NCBI GenBank assembly: GCA_016209895.1
Contig: JACQVH010000235.1
Location: 1-40,221 of the forward strand
DNA length: 40,221 bases
DNA from: Candidatus Hydrogenedentota bacterium
GTDB taxonomy: Bacteria > Hydrogenedentota > Hydrogenedentia > Hydrogenedentales > SLHB01
Direction: 5' to 3'
Shown here in pieces: positions 17,031-26,311 of the stretch. Position 1 is the first letter of the stretch, and each line of letters opens with the position of its first letter. A program made the position numbers and the translations under genes. Below the pieces are notes generated by a model. The model did not search any database. It saw only the letters and a program-made list of their open reading frames with translations, and was not told the origin of the DNA.

Positions 17031-18430
17031 TGGTCAGAATGTCTCCTCACGCGATCTTTCGCCGATGATGGCGAGAGCTTCGATTCTTGAGCAACTGGGT
17101 TTACGATCAGTGATACGCCTTGTTGTTTCCTCCCCAAATCCGTCTTGACCCCGAAGGGATTAGACGCCGAGATCGTCCCAGTGAGATCGAACACGCCGAA
17201 CTCGCCTTCGGACTCTTCGAGAAGAATTATGGGACGGTCCTGGTCATCCCCGATGCGACAATCCACAAAGTCAATCCCGCCGAACTTCTGCGTTTGTTTC
17301 GAACGAAATGAATGCAACCAAATGGGGGCCCACGCGCCCTCATACCGGCGGTTATTGGCCGCGTTGCGTACCGTGCAGTCTATAAAGCGCACCCGGGCGC
17401 GGTCGGCCGACTTGTCCTGTATTTTGATCCCGTATCCTTCAGTGTCTTCGACAACGCACCCTCGAAATTCGATGCGTCCGGCCGGACCGTCGTCGGCCAC
17501 TTTCGTCACTCGAATTCCGGAACCGCGCCGGCTGCTGACGCGACAATTCTCGAAAAGAATCGAAACCTCGGCCGAAGTGTTCCTCTGATGCGCGAGATGC
17601 GCTTGGATTCCGTCACCGTAATTATCGGTGAAGTCACAATCACGGAAGACGATATCCTTTACTATCTCCTCCGGCGAATCCGGTTCAATATCCACCCCGG
17701 CCGACGGCGGCGTGCCCCAGGTATTTTTGAACACGCTGTTTTCGACGAGCAACCCGTCCACGCTGATGATGCTGATCCCTTGCCGATAGTGATTGTCGCA
17801 GACGACATCCTTAATGTGGATATTCCGGCAGGGCCGCTTTTCCTTCCCGCCTGCGATGTAAATCCCGTCGCCGCCGCTGTCTTTCAAGGTCAATCCATAC
17901 ACATTCACGTTGGTGCAACCGTTGAGGGAGAGGGTCATGCGCCATTCCGCTTTTTCGTACTGGTCAAACCAGCGGTGCCAGTCGAGGTCGAGAAGGACTT
18001 TACCTACGATGTAGTCCTCCTTCTGCATGCGGACCGTCGCACCGTATCCGCGGACGGTCAAGTTGGACACGTCGCGCGCCCGGAACACGCTGTCGCCTTT
18101 GCCGCGGTATTCGCCCCGTTTCGCGGTGATCACTACGCCCTTTTCCAGGATCAATTCCTGATCTCCCGCGAGTTGTATCGGACGGACGATCCAATCCCTC
18201 TTCATATTTGGGACAATTACACGCCGCGCACTCGAATTGATGGCCGCCTGGAGGGCTTCCGTTGCGTCTTCTTCGTTAAAACCCCACCAGGCCGCATTCG
18301 CGACGCTTCGAACGCCGGTGCGCAGTTCCTCGATTGCTTCCGGGTTTTCGGCGCTCGCGAAGAGCGTCGGCGAAACCGCCATCGAGACCGTCACAATCGT
18401 CGCAAAGTAACACCAGAAGTTGGCGATCAT
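17027..18430 (-). CDS. exported right-handed parallel beta-helix protein
   Basis: 467 residues with an N-terminal signal peptide (about 1-27, ending in FASA). From about residue 95 the sequence is a run of short beta-helix turns such as NLTVRGYGATVRMQ, NIHIKDVVCDNHY, DIVFRDCDFTDNYGDGIQAHLA and RIEFRGCVVEDTEGYGIKIQ. The segment SAGVDIEPDSPEE is common in this group. The fold is shared by pectate lyases, polysaccharide lyases and some glycosidases, but no catalytic triad can be assigned. It begins 12 bp after the BNR gene and overlaps the membrane-protein gene by four bases, so the three are almost certainly one operon acting on an outside polymer. Confidence 0.85.
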   Translation of the reverse strand: MIANFWCYFATIVTVSMAVSPTLFASAENPEAIEELRTGVRSVANAAWWGFNEEDATEALQAAINSSARRVIVPNMKRDWIVRPIQLAGDQELILEKGVVITAKRGEYRGKGDSVFRARDVSNLTVRGYGATVRMQKEDYIVGKVLLDLDWHRWFDQYEKAEWRMTLSLNGCTNVNVYGLTLKDSGGDGIYIAGGKEKRPCRNIHIKDVVCDNHYRQGISIISVDGLLVENSVFKNTWGTPPSAGVDIEPDSPEEIVKDIVFRDCDFTDNYGDGIQAHLAHQRNTSAEVSILFENCRVSSRRGSGIRVTKVADDGPAGRIEFRGCVVEDTEGYGIKIQDKSADRARVRFIDCTVRNAANNRRYEGAWAPIWLHSFRSKQTQKFGGIDFVDCRIGDDQDRPIILLEESEGEFGVFDLTGTISASNPFGVKTDLGRKQQGVSLIVNPVAQESKLSPSSAKDRVRRHSDQ

Positions 18431-18442
18431 GTTCGTTTTCCG

Positions 18443-19513
18443 TTATTTCGTGTAGTTCATGATGGCTTGTTCATCGAACACGGCATGCATGATGGTGCTG
18501 CGCCCGTCCCGGGTGTAAATCACATGAATCTTCTCGTCCTGCGTCTGGATCGCGACGGGATACGCGAAATCGTGATCGCCCTCGCCGATGTTGCGCTTGT
18601 ACGGCCAGGTCGTGTCGTTGTCGGTCGAAATGGACACGGTGAGCGGAGTGCGGTCACTCATGCTGTCGTTATACACGAGAATGAGGTGTCCGTTCTTGAG
18701 CTTCTTGAACTCGACCGCGGCATTCGGGTTGGGGAACTGGGAATCCGCGCCGTTGCTCCAAGTGTTGCCGCCGTCGCGCGACTCCATGCGGACGATCCAG
18801 CCGTCGGGAATTGGGTCGTATCCCCCGCCTCGCCGCGCGTACGCGATCAGATAATTGTCATCAATCTGCGCGGGAGCCGGTTGCAGGTTGCCCAGTCGCG
18901 AATAGCAACGGTCCGTCTCGACCCATTCGTGCGTCTGCTTGTTGTAGCGGAGAAATACCGAAGTCGTGTCCTTGCCGACATTCTCGCGGTCGCGGCCCGT
19001 CTCATGATAGACCCCCAGCAGATAGTCGCCATTGTTCAATACGATCGGATGGCCGCGCACCATCATCCCGTTGTCGAACGCGATCATCATCGAGTCCGAC
19101 CAGGTATGTGCCCCGTCCTTGGAAATCTTCGCCTTGATTCGTGAATCGGACCACGTCTCGCCGTACCGTTGCACGTAAAACAGCCACACGAGGCCGTCCG
19201 GCGCCTGCCACACCACCGGATTCCCCTCGGAAAGAAACGGGGTATCTGCGATGATGACCGGTTTCGTCCATTTCTTCGAACCTTTGCGCAGGCGCATCCC
19301 CCACACCTTCGAATCGTCCTCGTACTCGCCGCCACCCCCGTAGTACGCCAGGTACAAATCGCCGTTCTGCAGTTCGGTGAACGAGGCCGGATGCTTATAC
19401 TTTCCGGGGAACTCCGGACCGATGACTTTGGTGGTAACAATATCGGTTTGCGACCACGCCCCCGGCGTCGCGACCAGACCAGCGACCAGCAGGATCAGAA
19501 CCAGTTTGAACAT
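18443..19513 (-). CDS. exported BNR-repeat sialidase-like protein
   Basis: 356 residues, preceded by a strong AAGGAGGG six bases before the ATG. A signal peptide covers about 1-21 (LVLILLVAGLVATPGAWSQ). Three Asp-boxes (S-x-D-x-G-x-T-W type) are visible: SKDGAHTW (131-138), SRDGGNTW (245-252) and the looser STDNDTTW (296-303), which fit a six-bladed sialidase fold (BNR_2). It may be a sialidase or one of the many non-sialidase members acting on other glycans; the triad of arginines cannot be assigned with certainty. First gene of the three-gene operon. Being exported fits a role in breaking down external glycans. Confidence 0.85.
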   Translation of the reverse strand: MFKLVLILLVAGLVATPGAWSQTDIVTTKVIGPEFPGKYKHPASFTELQNGDLYLAYYGGGGEYEDDSKVWGMRLRKGSKKWTKPVIIADTPFLSEGNPVVWQAPDGLVWLFYVQRYGETWSDSRIKAKISKDGAHTWSDSMMIAFDNGMMVRGHPIVLNNGDYLLGVYHETGRDRENVGKDTTSVFLRYNKQTHEWVETDRCYSRLGNLQPAPAQIDDNYLIAYARRGGGYDPIPDGWIVRMESRDGGNTWSNGADSQFPNPNAAVEFKKLKNGHLILVYNDSMSDRTPLTVSISTDNDTTWPYKRNIGEGDHDFAYPVAIQTQDEKIHVIYTRDGRSTIMHAVFDEQAIMNYTK

Positions 19514-19725
19514 GGATAGCCCTCCTTAATTAACCTTCATGATAAAGACAAGAACCCACGAAAGAATACACTACGTCGCATGCGCTTAGCCACAGTTGAA
19601 CCGGCGGGAGCCGCCGAAGTATCATATCGGGCGGTGTAGGGCTCCATTCGGGAGCGCGCCCTTTTCCGTTTTGCCCAAACGGCTATGATAGGGATACGCT
19701 CCTTCCCCCAGTCCGTACACACCAA
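19514..19725. other. intergenic stretch between divergent operons
   Basis: The 328 bp from 19514 to 19841 separate the minus-strand BNR operon from the plus-strand ribosomal-protein/purA group. The first 210 bp contain a small hairpin (GGCGG/CCGCC, 19603-19615) and an imperfect inverted repeat around 19640-19665, but no convincing gene on either strand. The promoter of the BNR operon should lie here; I could not identify it with confidence. Confidence 0.4.
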
Positions 19726-19760
19726 TTGACAAAATCCAGTGTGTGCTGTTCTTGCGGGTG

Positions 19761-19805
19761 TATAATGAACGGAGCGCTGTGCCGAGCCTGATACCGGGCT
19801 TCGGC
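19761..19805 (+). promoter_or_regulatory. -10 element and leader hairpin of the mini-ribosomal-protein gene
   Basis: A perfect TATAAT (19761-19766) has no good -35 at normal distance; a TTGACA at 19726 is 29 bp away. About 15 bp downstream the transcript would form a hairpin, GCCGAGCC (19781-19788) with GGGCTTCGGC (19796-19805), with one bulged base, ending 21 bp before the SD. Its place suggests a leader that could control translation, as in self-regulated ribosomal-protein genes, but that is inference. Confidence 0.35.
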
Positions 19806-19841
19806 GGAGTAGGCATACTATGAGTGAAAGGAGGATAGGCT

Positions 19842-19931
19842 ATGGCCGGCGGAAGAAAAGTGCGACGCGCCAAGATCGCCAAGCACAAACGCAAGAAGCG
19901 GCGTCGCGCGAATCGCCATAAGAACAAGTAA
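19842..19931 (+). CDS. 29-residue AURKAIP1/COX24-domain mini ribosomal protein
   Basis: A very strong SD (AAAGGAGGA) lies six bases before the ATG. The 29-residue product is extremely basic, and its second half, KHKRKKRRRANRHKNK, follows the spacing of the AURKAIP1/COX24 signature found in mitochondrial mS38 and in the tiny bacterial 30S proteins (bS22/bTHX-like) of about 30 residues. Such proteins bind rRNA in the small subunit. Codon choice and the ribosome site make chance unlikely. It is the first gene of a run with the DUF1844 protein and purA, 132 bp and then 15 bp apart. The family match is recognised by eye only. Confidence 0.75.
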   Translation: MAGGRKVRRAKIAKHKRKKRRRANRHKNK

Positions 19932-20063
19932 CGGCGTAGCCTGCCTAACCTCCGAACAGGGCGCCCGAACGATAGCGGGGCTCCGGCGAAAGTGCGGGGC
20001 CTTTCTTTCTGTCGGCGGGCGCCGGGCGGAGGCCCCATTGGGTACGACCAGGAGACTAAGCGC

Positions 20064-20492
20064 ATGAGTGAAGAAGAACCGAAGATCATTATTGACGAGG
20101 ATTGGAAGGCCCAGGTTCAGCGCGAGCGAGAGCAGGCCAAGAAGACTGCCGAGGAGAAAAAACCGGAGGCTCCCGGGGAAAAACCGGCTCCGTCAGGCGA
20201 GGAATCGCTGTTCGTATCCCTCATTTCGAGCTTGACCGCGCAGACCATGTTCGCACTCGGGCTGATTGCGGAACGCGAGGCCAAGGAAGTTACGGTAGAC
20301 TTGGGCCAAGCGCGCTACATCATTGATACGTTGATGATGCTGCGACAGAAGACCAAAGGCAACCTTACCCCCAATGAGGAAGGTCATCTTTCGGAAGCCG
20401 TGGCCGAATTGCAGCGTATTTACGTGGTGCGGGCGCAACAGGTGCAGGAGAGCGCGTTGCAGGGCGCAGCCAAAAACGTGGGAAAGAAGTAA
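20064..20492 (+). CDS. DUF1844 domain protein
   Basis: 142 residues from ATG 20064, with AGGAG nine bases upstream; an earlier in-frame start would read through G+C-rich leader sequence. The N-terminal third is charged and low in complexity (QREREQAKKTAEEKKPEAPGE). The C-terminal part is the DUF1844 signature: FVSLISSLTAQTMFALGLI, VDLGQARYIIDTLMMLRQKTKGNLTPNE and a final helix with RIYVVRAQQ. The function of the family is unknown. The 132 bp before it hold a possible stem GGGGCC/GGCCCC (19996-20036). purA starts 15 bp downstream with its own SD, so they are probably cotranscribed. Confidence 0.9.
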   Translation: MSEEEPKIIIDEDWKAQVQREREQAKKTAEEKKPEAPGEKPAPSGEESLFVSLISSLTAQTMFALGLIAEREAKEVTVDLGQARYIIDTLMMLRQKTKGNLTPNEEGHLSEAVAELQRIYVVRAQQVQESALQGAAKNVGKK

Positions 20493-21806
<1,314 letters not shown>

Positions 21807-21877
21807 ACCTGTCCGTTTGATCCCAAGGGCTACGTTACACACACTCGGTGGGATTGATTTGATCGGTCTTGCGTGAG

Positions 21878-21894
21878 ATGGCATCTTGTGCCAT
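21878..21894. promoter_or_regulatory. perfect palindrome upstream of the higBA remnant (candidate operator)
   Basis: ATGGCA and TGCCAT form a perfect 6-bp inverted repeat around TCTTG, ending nine bases before the original toxin start at 21904. HigA-type antitoxins usually repress their own operon by binding such a palindrome at the promoter. It has no T-run after it, so it is not a good terminator for purA. Assignment is by position and symmetry. Confidence 0.4.
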
Positions 21895-21903
21895 AGTAAC
21901 AAT

Positions 21904-22200
21904 GTGGCGATCATTTCATAGGGTAACAGGGGAACGCGCGATATCGCTCGGAACGAGGATACTCGAGACGCGCGCAAGACCTTGTCTAATCACATCCACG
22001 ATTTGGCGCGACGACGACCGGCTCTTCTTGCGGCAGTGGAGTCGCTGGACGACTTGAAGGCAAGAAAAGGGCTAGGATTTCATGCATTGAAAAGGGAACG
22101 TCGTGGAAAATTCGCCATAAAGATCAATGACCAATACCGAATTTGCTTTGTTTGGATGGGAAAGAACGCGATTGATGTCGAGATTATCGTCTATCATTGA
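21904..22200 (+). pseudogene. higB: HigB/RelE-family toxin gene with amber at codon 6
   Basis: The frame starting at GTG 21904 reads VAIIS, then TAG (21919-21921), then continues as GNRGTRDIARNEDTRDARKTL and on to the clear HigB core: SLDDLKARKGLGFHALKRE, GKFAIKINDQYRICFVW and DVEIIVYH. The reading frame on both sides of the stop is the same, so a single nonsense codon breaks an otherwise full-length (about 99 codons) toxin. The only in-frame restart is a TTG at 21982 giving 72 residues that lack the first strand and helix. HigB toxins cut mRNA on the ribosome. Antitoxin gene higA follows eight bases later. The toxin is probably silenced. Confidence 0.75.
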
Positions 22201-22208
22201 GGTAGGTT

Positions 22209-22508
22209 ATGAAAAAGTATGCCGGTAGTTTTGCCATTGCAGTTCACCCCGGAGAGATCTTGCAGGAGATGCTGGACGAGAGCGGCATGACCCAAGCGGA
22301 GTTGGCGCGTCACTTGAAGATGGACCCATCTAAGATAAACGAGATCTGCCGGAAGAAAAGAGGGCTTTCCGCGAAGATGGCCGTCTTGCTGGGAAAGGCG
22401 TTTCAGATTTCTCCTGTAACGTGGCTGAATCTGCAGAAGAATTGGGAATTAAGCCAGGTGGACCAGCGACTTTCGGACCGGATCAAGCCTTTAAGCCTGG
22501 GAGCTTGA
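22209..22508 (+). CDS. higA: HigA-family antitoxin, XRE-type HTH
   Basis: 99 residues, with GAGG/TAGG motifs just upstream of the ATG. The HTH covers VHPGEILQEMLDESGMTQAELARHLKMDPSKINEICRKKRGLSAKMAVLLGKAF and ends in the HigA marker SPVTWLNLQKNWEL. It would neutralise HigB and repress the operon. It is intact although its toxin gene carries a stop codon. The segment upstream of the HTH (VHPGEI) is the usual HigA start. Confidence 0.92.
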   Translation: MKKYAGSFAIAVHPGEILQEMLDESGMTQAELARHLKMDPSKINEICRKKRGLSAKMAVLLGKAFQISPVTWLNLQKNWELSQVDQRLSDRIKPLSLGA

Positions 22509-22552
22509 GTCCACTCGTTGAGGTTCCCGGCGAGGGAGAAAACAATTCGAAA

Positions 22553-22756
22553 ATGAGACGCGTCAGAGCCATTGACCGGCTGATAAACGAAGCAATGCGC
22601 TTGGGGCGCCACAAGACGAAAACTGAGGCGGTAACTGCAGCGCTTGCGGAGTACGTCCGATCGTTTCGACGCCAGGATATATTTGAGCTCGTGGGGAGAG
22701 TGGAGTATCTTGACGACTACGATCACCAGATAGGTCGGCGGCGGAAGCGCGGCTGA
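22553..22756 (+). CDS. orphan VapB-family antitoxin
   Basis: 67 residues from ATG 22553. The frame is open back to 22421 but there overlaps higA, and the VapB family (PF09957) begins at this Met. Motifs are IDRLINEAMRLGRHKTKTEAVTAALAEYVR (a ribbon-helix-helix-like DNA-binding start) and the tail DIFELVGRVEYLDDYD typical of antitoxins paired with PIN-domain VapC toxins. No VapC follows: the stop TGA shares its last base with the ATG of the solute-binding protein. GAGGGAG lies 14 bp upstream, a little far. It is either a remnant or an antitoxin working in trans. Confidence 0.8.
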   Translation: MRRVRAIDRLINEAMRLGRHKTKTEAVTAALAEYVRSFRRQDIFELVGRVEYLDDYDHQIGRRRKRG

Positions 22757-24069
22757 TGGTTCCAAATAACCCAATTCCTTGGTCACTCGGGGGGAGGCGG
22801 CGAGTTCAATTCTCATCCCGTAAGCTTTTCATTCGATGTATGGTTGTGTTGCTCTCCTCGTGCGCGGGACCGGAGCCGCCGTTGGCGCCGCGGGACGCCC
22901 TCGTCGCGGCCAACACGCGAATCAGCCGTATCCTTGCCGAGCATAAGGAAACGGCTAATTCGCCAGTCCAACTCGCGAACGTGGAAGCGCCCGAAGACCC
23001 GCGTCAAGTGTCCTTCTGGTTTTACAGTCATCCTCTGATTTCAGCGCACTTTGCGCGTCCCGAGAACGTGGATTCCTTCAACGCCAGTCATTCCTCCGTG
23101 GTGCTGGATGCCCACTACATTGGCGATTGGTTCGTGGCGGTTCAAAAACTGACGGTATCCCTCGCGGCGGGAGACTTGCCCGACGTGGCCTTAGTCAAGC
23201 GCTCACTCCTGGCAAGACTGGCCGCCGCCAAGCTGATCGAACCTCTAGAGACGTACCTCCCGGCCGCTCTCATGGCCGAATTGCGACCGGAAGCGGCGGC
23301 GGCCTTTACGGTGGACGGCCATTTGTATGCCCTGCCGGCGGACGGCTTTTGCAGTGTGCTGTATGTGAATCGCAGCATCGTCAAGGGAAACATCCCGACC
23401 ACTTGGCGGGAACTCCTCGAAACCGCGGCAAGTATGCAGTCCGATAAGTCTGGAAATCGCGGCTCGGTCTATGCCGTCGGCGACCTCCCCTTCCTGGAGA
23501 CTCTCTGGTCAACGGGCGGAGACGTATGCGAAAACGGTTACAGCCTGCTCGACCGACCGCCGGCGCTCAATGCGCTCGAATTCGTGCTGTCGCTTCGCGA
23601 CGAAGAGATCGCGCACCCCGATGCCTTCGGCCGCGCGGACCGCGCCATGGATTTGTTTCTCCAGGGACGCGTGGCCATGACGGTGGCTTCGAGCGAACAT
23701 TGGAGTGTGGCGAAGGCATCGCGGTTCCCCGTCGAAATCGCGCCGGTCCCGGGGAGAAACGGGCCCATATCGCACCTCTATGCCGACAGCGCCATCGTCG
23801 TTTTCCGCCGATATGCTCAGGCGAAACGACAACCCATTTCGGAGTTGCTGAAGTATCTGATTGATATGAACATGCAGGGTTATGCCGCGCACGGCAAAGG
23901 CTCGGAACCGGTACACCGGGGTGTAATGCAGTACATGAACGTGAGGACGGGCCTGGAAGAGGCTTACGACCACGGCCGCTTTACGCCGCTCATCCCGGCC
24001 TGGAGCGAGATCGAATTCGAATTAGCGCGCTATCTCGACCGTGCCTACCGTTACGAGGCAGCGCACTAA
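22756..24069 (+). CDS. extracellular solute-binding lipoprotein (sugar ABC type)
   Basis: 437 residues from an ATG that overlaps the vapB stop (TGATG); an internal ATG at 22840 would leave almost no signal peptide. A basic stretch (GRRRVQFSSRK) and a short hydrophobic run end in LLSSC, a plausible lipobox with Cys36. The mature part reads as an ABC substrate-binding protein of the sugar group: DLPDVALVKRSLLARLAAAKLIEPLETYLP, FTVDGHLYALPADGFCSVLYVNRSI, PTTWRELLETAASM, LFLQGRVAMTVAS and SHLYADSAIVVFRR. These proteins catch an oligosaccharide outside the membrane and hand it to a permease, but no permease or ATPase gene is near. The start region looks rearranged, since the vapB gene runs directly into it. 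Confidence 0.82.
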   Translation: MVPNNPIPWSLGGRRRVQFSSRKLFIRCMVVLLSSCAGPEPPLAPRDALVAANTRISRILAEHKETANSPVQLANVEAPEDPRQVSFWFYSHPLISAHFARPENVDSFNASHSSVVLDAHYIGDWFVAVQKLTVSLAAGDLPDVALVKRSLLARLAAAKLIEPLETYLPAALMAELRPEAAAAFTVDGHLYALPADGFCSVLYVNRSIVKGNIPTTWRELLETAASMQSDKSGNRGSVYAVGDLPFLETLWSTGGDVCENGYSLLDRPPALNALEFVLSLRDEEIAHPDAFGRADRAMDLFLQGRVAMTVASSEHWSVAKASRFPVEIAPVPGRNGPISHLYADSAIVVFRRYAQAKRQPISELLKYLIDMNMQGYAAHGKGSEPVHRGVMQYMNVRTGLEEAYDHGRFTPLIPAWSEIEFELARYLDRAYRYEAAH

Positions 24070-24375
24070 GTACAACCGTTTCCGGCACGCAGTGCCGGCA
24101 AAGATGCCGGCGCTGCCGGCGCGTTACTCGTTGCGGCATTCGTAAACTCTTCGCATTGATTGCCCCGCAACATTGGGCTACACTGAACTGTCCCTCAATA
24201 CGTAGCGCTTCTTGGGACCGGCAGGCGCGGCGTTGCGCGTGAAACTGGACCCGAAGTTGGAAGGTCAGATTGAGGCATCGGGGCGAGCGTTGATACGTGT
24301 CCGCCGCAAGTCTCCTTCGGGAGTCGCGATCGGCGAACGGTGGGACGAGATTTGACGTACAGGCGGGAGGAGATC
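24070..24375. other. intergenic stretch with GCCGGC hairpins
   Basis: A perfect hairpin, CCGGCAC (24082-24088) with GTGCCGG (24092-24098), follows the lipoprotein gene by 12 bp, and GCCGGC recurs at 24094, 24106 and 24115, so several alternative stems can form. There is no T-run, so rho-independent termination is doubtful. A 38-codon GTG frame (24239-24355) has no ribosome site. The tolC-like SD (GGAGG) ends at 24370. No promoter was identified with confidence. Confidence 0.45.
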
Positions 24376-26184
24376 ATGCGCTTTATCCGAATCGCGGTCG
24401 CTATGTGCTTCCTTTTCGTAAGCATTTTCGCGTGGTCGGAATCCGAGTCCGTCGCGCCCCCGGAAACGCCGGCGGTCTCCGAATCGAGCACGACTACACC
24501 GGAACCGGCGGCGCCCGACGCAAAGCCGCCGCCAAGTGTTCGCGAACTGGTCCCGACGGCGGAGACGGAAATCGGAGAGCGCGTGGTCGAGCCACCGGCC
24601 GACGAAGAAGGTCCTCTCACGCCCGCGCCAGAAGAGCTTCTCCAGCAAAAAATAGACCTCAACCGCATTGACTTAGACGTGCTCTATCGCGCCTTGGAAG
24701 AAGCGCCGCGAGAGAAAACCGAGCTGGGACTACAGGAATGCGTGCGTCGTGCGCTCGAAGCCAACCAGGACATCCTGGTGCTGGCCTACGAGCCGCTCAA
24801 GTCCGATGGCGACGTCATGTCGGCCAAAGGCGAGTTTGATCCGTTGCTGCGGGGTAGCACCAGCTATACGCGCTCCACGCAGGCGGCCTCGTCCCAAGTC
24901 GTGGCCTTCGGCGGAATCTCGGCCATCGAGACGTGGCAGAGCGCCCACCAGGCCGCGCTCGGTGGCAAGCTCCATTGGGGCACGGAATACCTGGTCAGCA
25001 TGGACCTCAGTCGAGAAGAAAATACGTTCAACCGATTCGTGGAAGAATGGAGCGGCGGGCTGACGCTGAGCCTGACCCAGCCGCTGTTGCGCGGACGCGG
25101 CCAGGCCGTGAACCTGACCCGTATTCGCGTCGCCAAGAACTCGCGACGACTGGCTGAGGACCAACTACAGGTACTGGTCCTCAACACCGTGGCCCAGGTC
25201 GTAAAGTCATATTGGGACTTGGTTGGCGCGGTGGAAAACGTACGGGTTCGCCAGCAGGCCCTCGCCAACGCGGAGCGGCTGGTGCAGATTAACGAGAAAC
25301 GACTCGAGATCGGCACCGCAGCCGCCATTGACGTACTGCAGGCCAAGGCCGGATTAGCGACACGACAAAGTGAACTGATCGCGGCCCGCTCGCAGGTGCA
25401 GGATGCCGAGGACGTCCTCAAGAAACTGCTGGATATGCGCGAGAATGAATTGATATCTCCCAAGAGCATTGTCCCGACCGACCGGCCGAGTCTGGCCGAG
25501 GTCCCCTTGGACGAGGCGCAGAGCGTGGCCAAGGCCCTCGAACTCCGGCCCGAAATCCGTTCCGGTGAACTCGAGATTGAAACCGCCCAGCTACAGCGCC
25601 GCCAGGCCGGCAACCAACTCCTGCCTCAACTCGACCTGTCCGGCAGCGTCTTGCAAGGTGGGCGAGACCATAAGCTCCGGGAGGTGTTCTACGGCGTTCG
25701 GGAACGCCGCGACAACGCGTACACCATCACGTTGCAAGGATCCGTCCCGATTGGCAATCGCGCGGGCCGTGGCGCCTACGAACGCGCCGCCGTCACCGCT
25801 CACCAAGCGGAGCAACGCCTCGAAAAAACCAAGCAGGATATCGTCTCTAATATCCGCTTGGCGTTGCGGGGGGTCAAGACCAGCCGTATTCTCGTTGAAA
25901 GCAACCGCCAAATCAGCGCGCTGCAGGAAGTCAACTTGGCGGCGGAGGAAAAACGTTTACAGCTCGGAGTGACTACGAGCTATCAAGTGCTCCAGGTGCA
26001 GGAAGACCTCATTGTGGCGCAGGTCCAGGAAGTACAAGCCAAGATTGCGTCCGAAAAGGCGCTGACGGACTTGCAACTCGCGGAGGGTTCCATATTTGAA
26101 ACCCTGGGTATTGAATTCCAGACACCGGAGCCGGCCAAGCCCGTAACTTTCTACCGGAGCATACGCCTGCCGGAATTGGAGTGA
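24376..26184 (+). CDS. TolC-family outer-membrane efflux protein
   Basis: 602 residues from ATG 24376 with GGGAGGAG five bases upstream. Signal peptide about 1-21. Then a Pro/Glu/Thr-rich spacer to about residue 85, longer than in TolC. Two OEP domains (PF02321) follow: LGLQECVRRALEANQDILVLAYEPLKSDGDV, SLTQPLLRGRGQAVNLTRIRVAKNSRR, ENVRVRQQALANAERLVQINEKRLEIGTAAAIDVLQAKAGLATRQ, and in the second ALELRPEIRSGELEIETAQLQ and a final helix rich in Gln. TolC-like proteins form a trimeric channel through the outer membrane and periplasm for type I secretion or efflux. No membrane-fusion or pump gene is adjacent. pilT follows 127 bp later. Confidence 0.92.
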   Translation: MRFIRIAVAMCFLFVSIFAWSESESVAPPETPAVSESSTTTPEPAAPDAKPPPSVRELVPTAETEIGERVVEPPADEEGPLTPAPEELLQQKIDLNRIDLDVLYRALEEAPREKTELGLQECVRRALEANQDILVLAYEPLKSDGDVMSAKGEFDPLLRGSTSYTRSTQAASSQVVAFGGISAIETWQSAHQAALGGKLHWGTEYLVSMDLSREENTFNRFVEEWSGGLTLSLTQPLLRGRGQAVNLTRIRVAKNSRRLAEDQLQVLVLNTVAQVVKSYWDLVGAVENVRVRQQALANAERLVQINEKRLEIGTAAAIDVLQAKAGLATRQSELIAARSQVQDAEDVLKKLLDMRENELISPKSIVPTDRPSLAEVPLDEAQSVAKALELRPEIRSGELEIETAQLQRRQAGNQLLPQLDLSGSVLQGGRDHKLREVFYGVRERRDNAYTITLQGSVPIGNRAGRGAYERAAVTAHQAEQRLEKTKQDIVSNIRLALRGVKTSRILVESNRQISALQEVNLAAEEKRLQLGVTTSYQVLQVQEDLIVAQVQEVQAKIASEKALTDLQLAEGSIFETLGIEFQTPEPAKPVTFYRSIRLPELE

Positions 26185-26196
26185 GGTGTTCGGGGG

Positions 26197-26232
26197 TTAT
26201 AGGGCCTATAGGACGTATCGCTCCTATACCAC
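26197..26232. repeat. 9-bp degenerate tandem array (nTATnnnnC)
   Basis: Four 9-bp units of the form nTATnnnnC follow each other at 26197, 26206, 26215 and 26224. The array also holds an inverted repeat, TATAGGA (26207-26213) with TCCTATA (26222-26228). It sits in the 127-bp gap between the tolC-like gene and pilT. The period equals that of the array at 12-65 but the unit is different. Confidence 0.5.
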
Positions 26233-26311
26233 CGGATTGGACGCTTTGCCGGACGCCACTGGGGCGGGCCAGGTTTGTGGGAGATGGCGCTGAACAGCGA
26301 AAAGGAGGCCT

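Noticed and set aside
17312-19144. A 610-codon + strand frame across the beta-helix and BNR genes
   Set aside because: The minus-strand genes have signal peptides, family motifs and proper spacing; the + frame has none.
19726-19766. TTGACA and TATAAT as one promoter
   Set aside because: The spacing is 29 bp, too long for a sigma-70 promoter; only the TATAAT was kept as a weak call.
24082-24098. Rho-independent terminator after the lipoprotein gene
   Set aside because: The stem is perfect but short, with a three-base loop and no T-run.
24239-24355. A 38-codon GTG frame upstream of the tolC-like gene
   Set aside because: No ribosome site and no recognisable sequence pattern.
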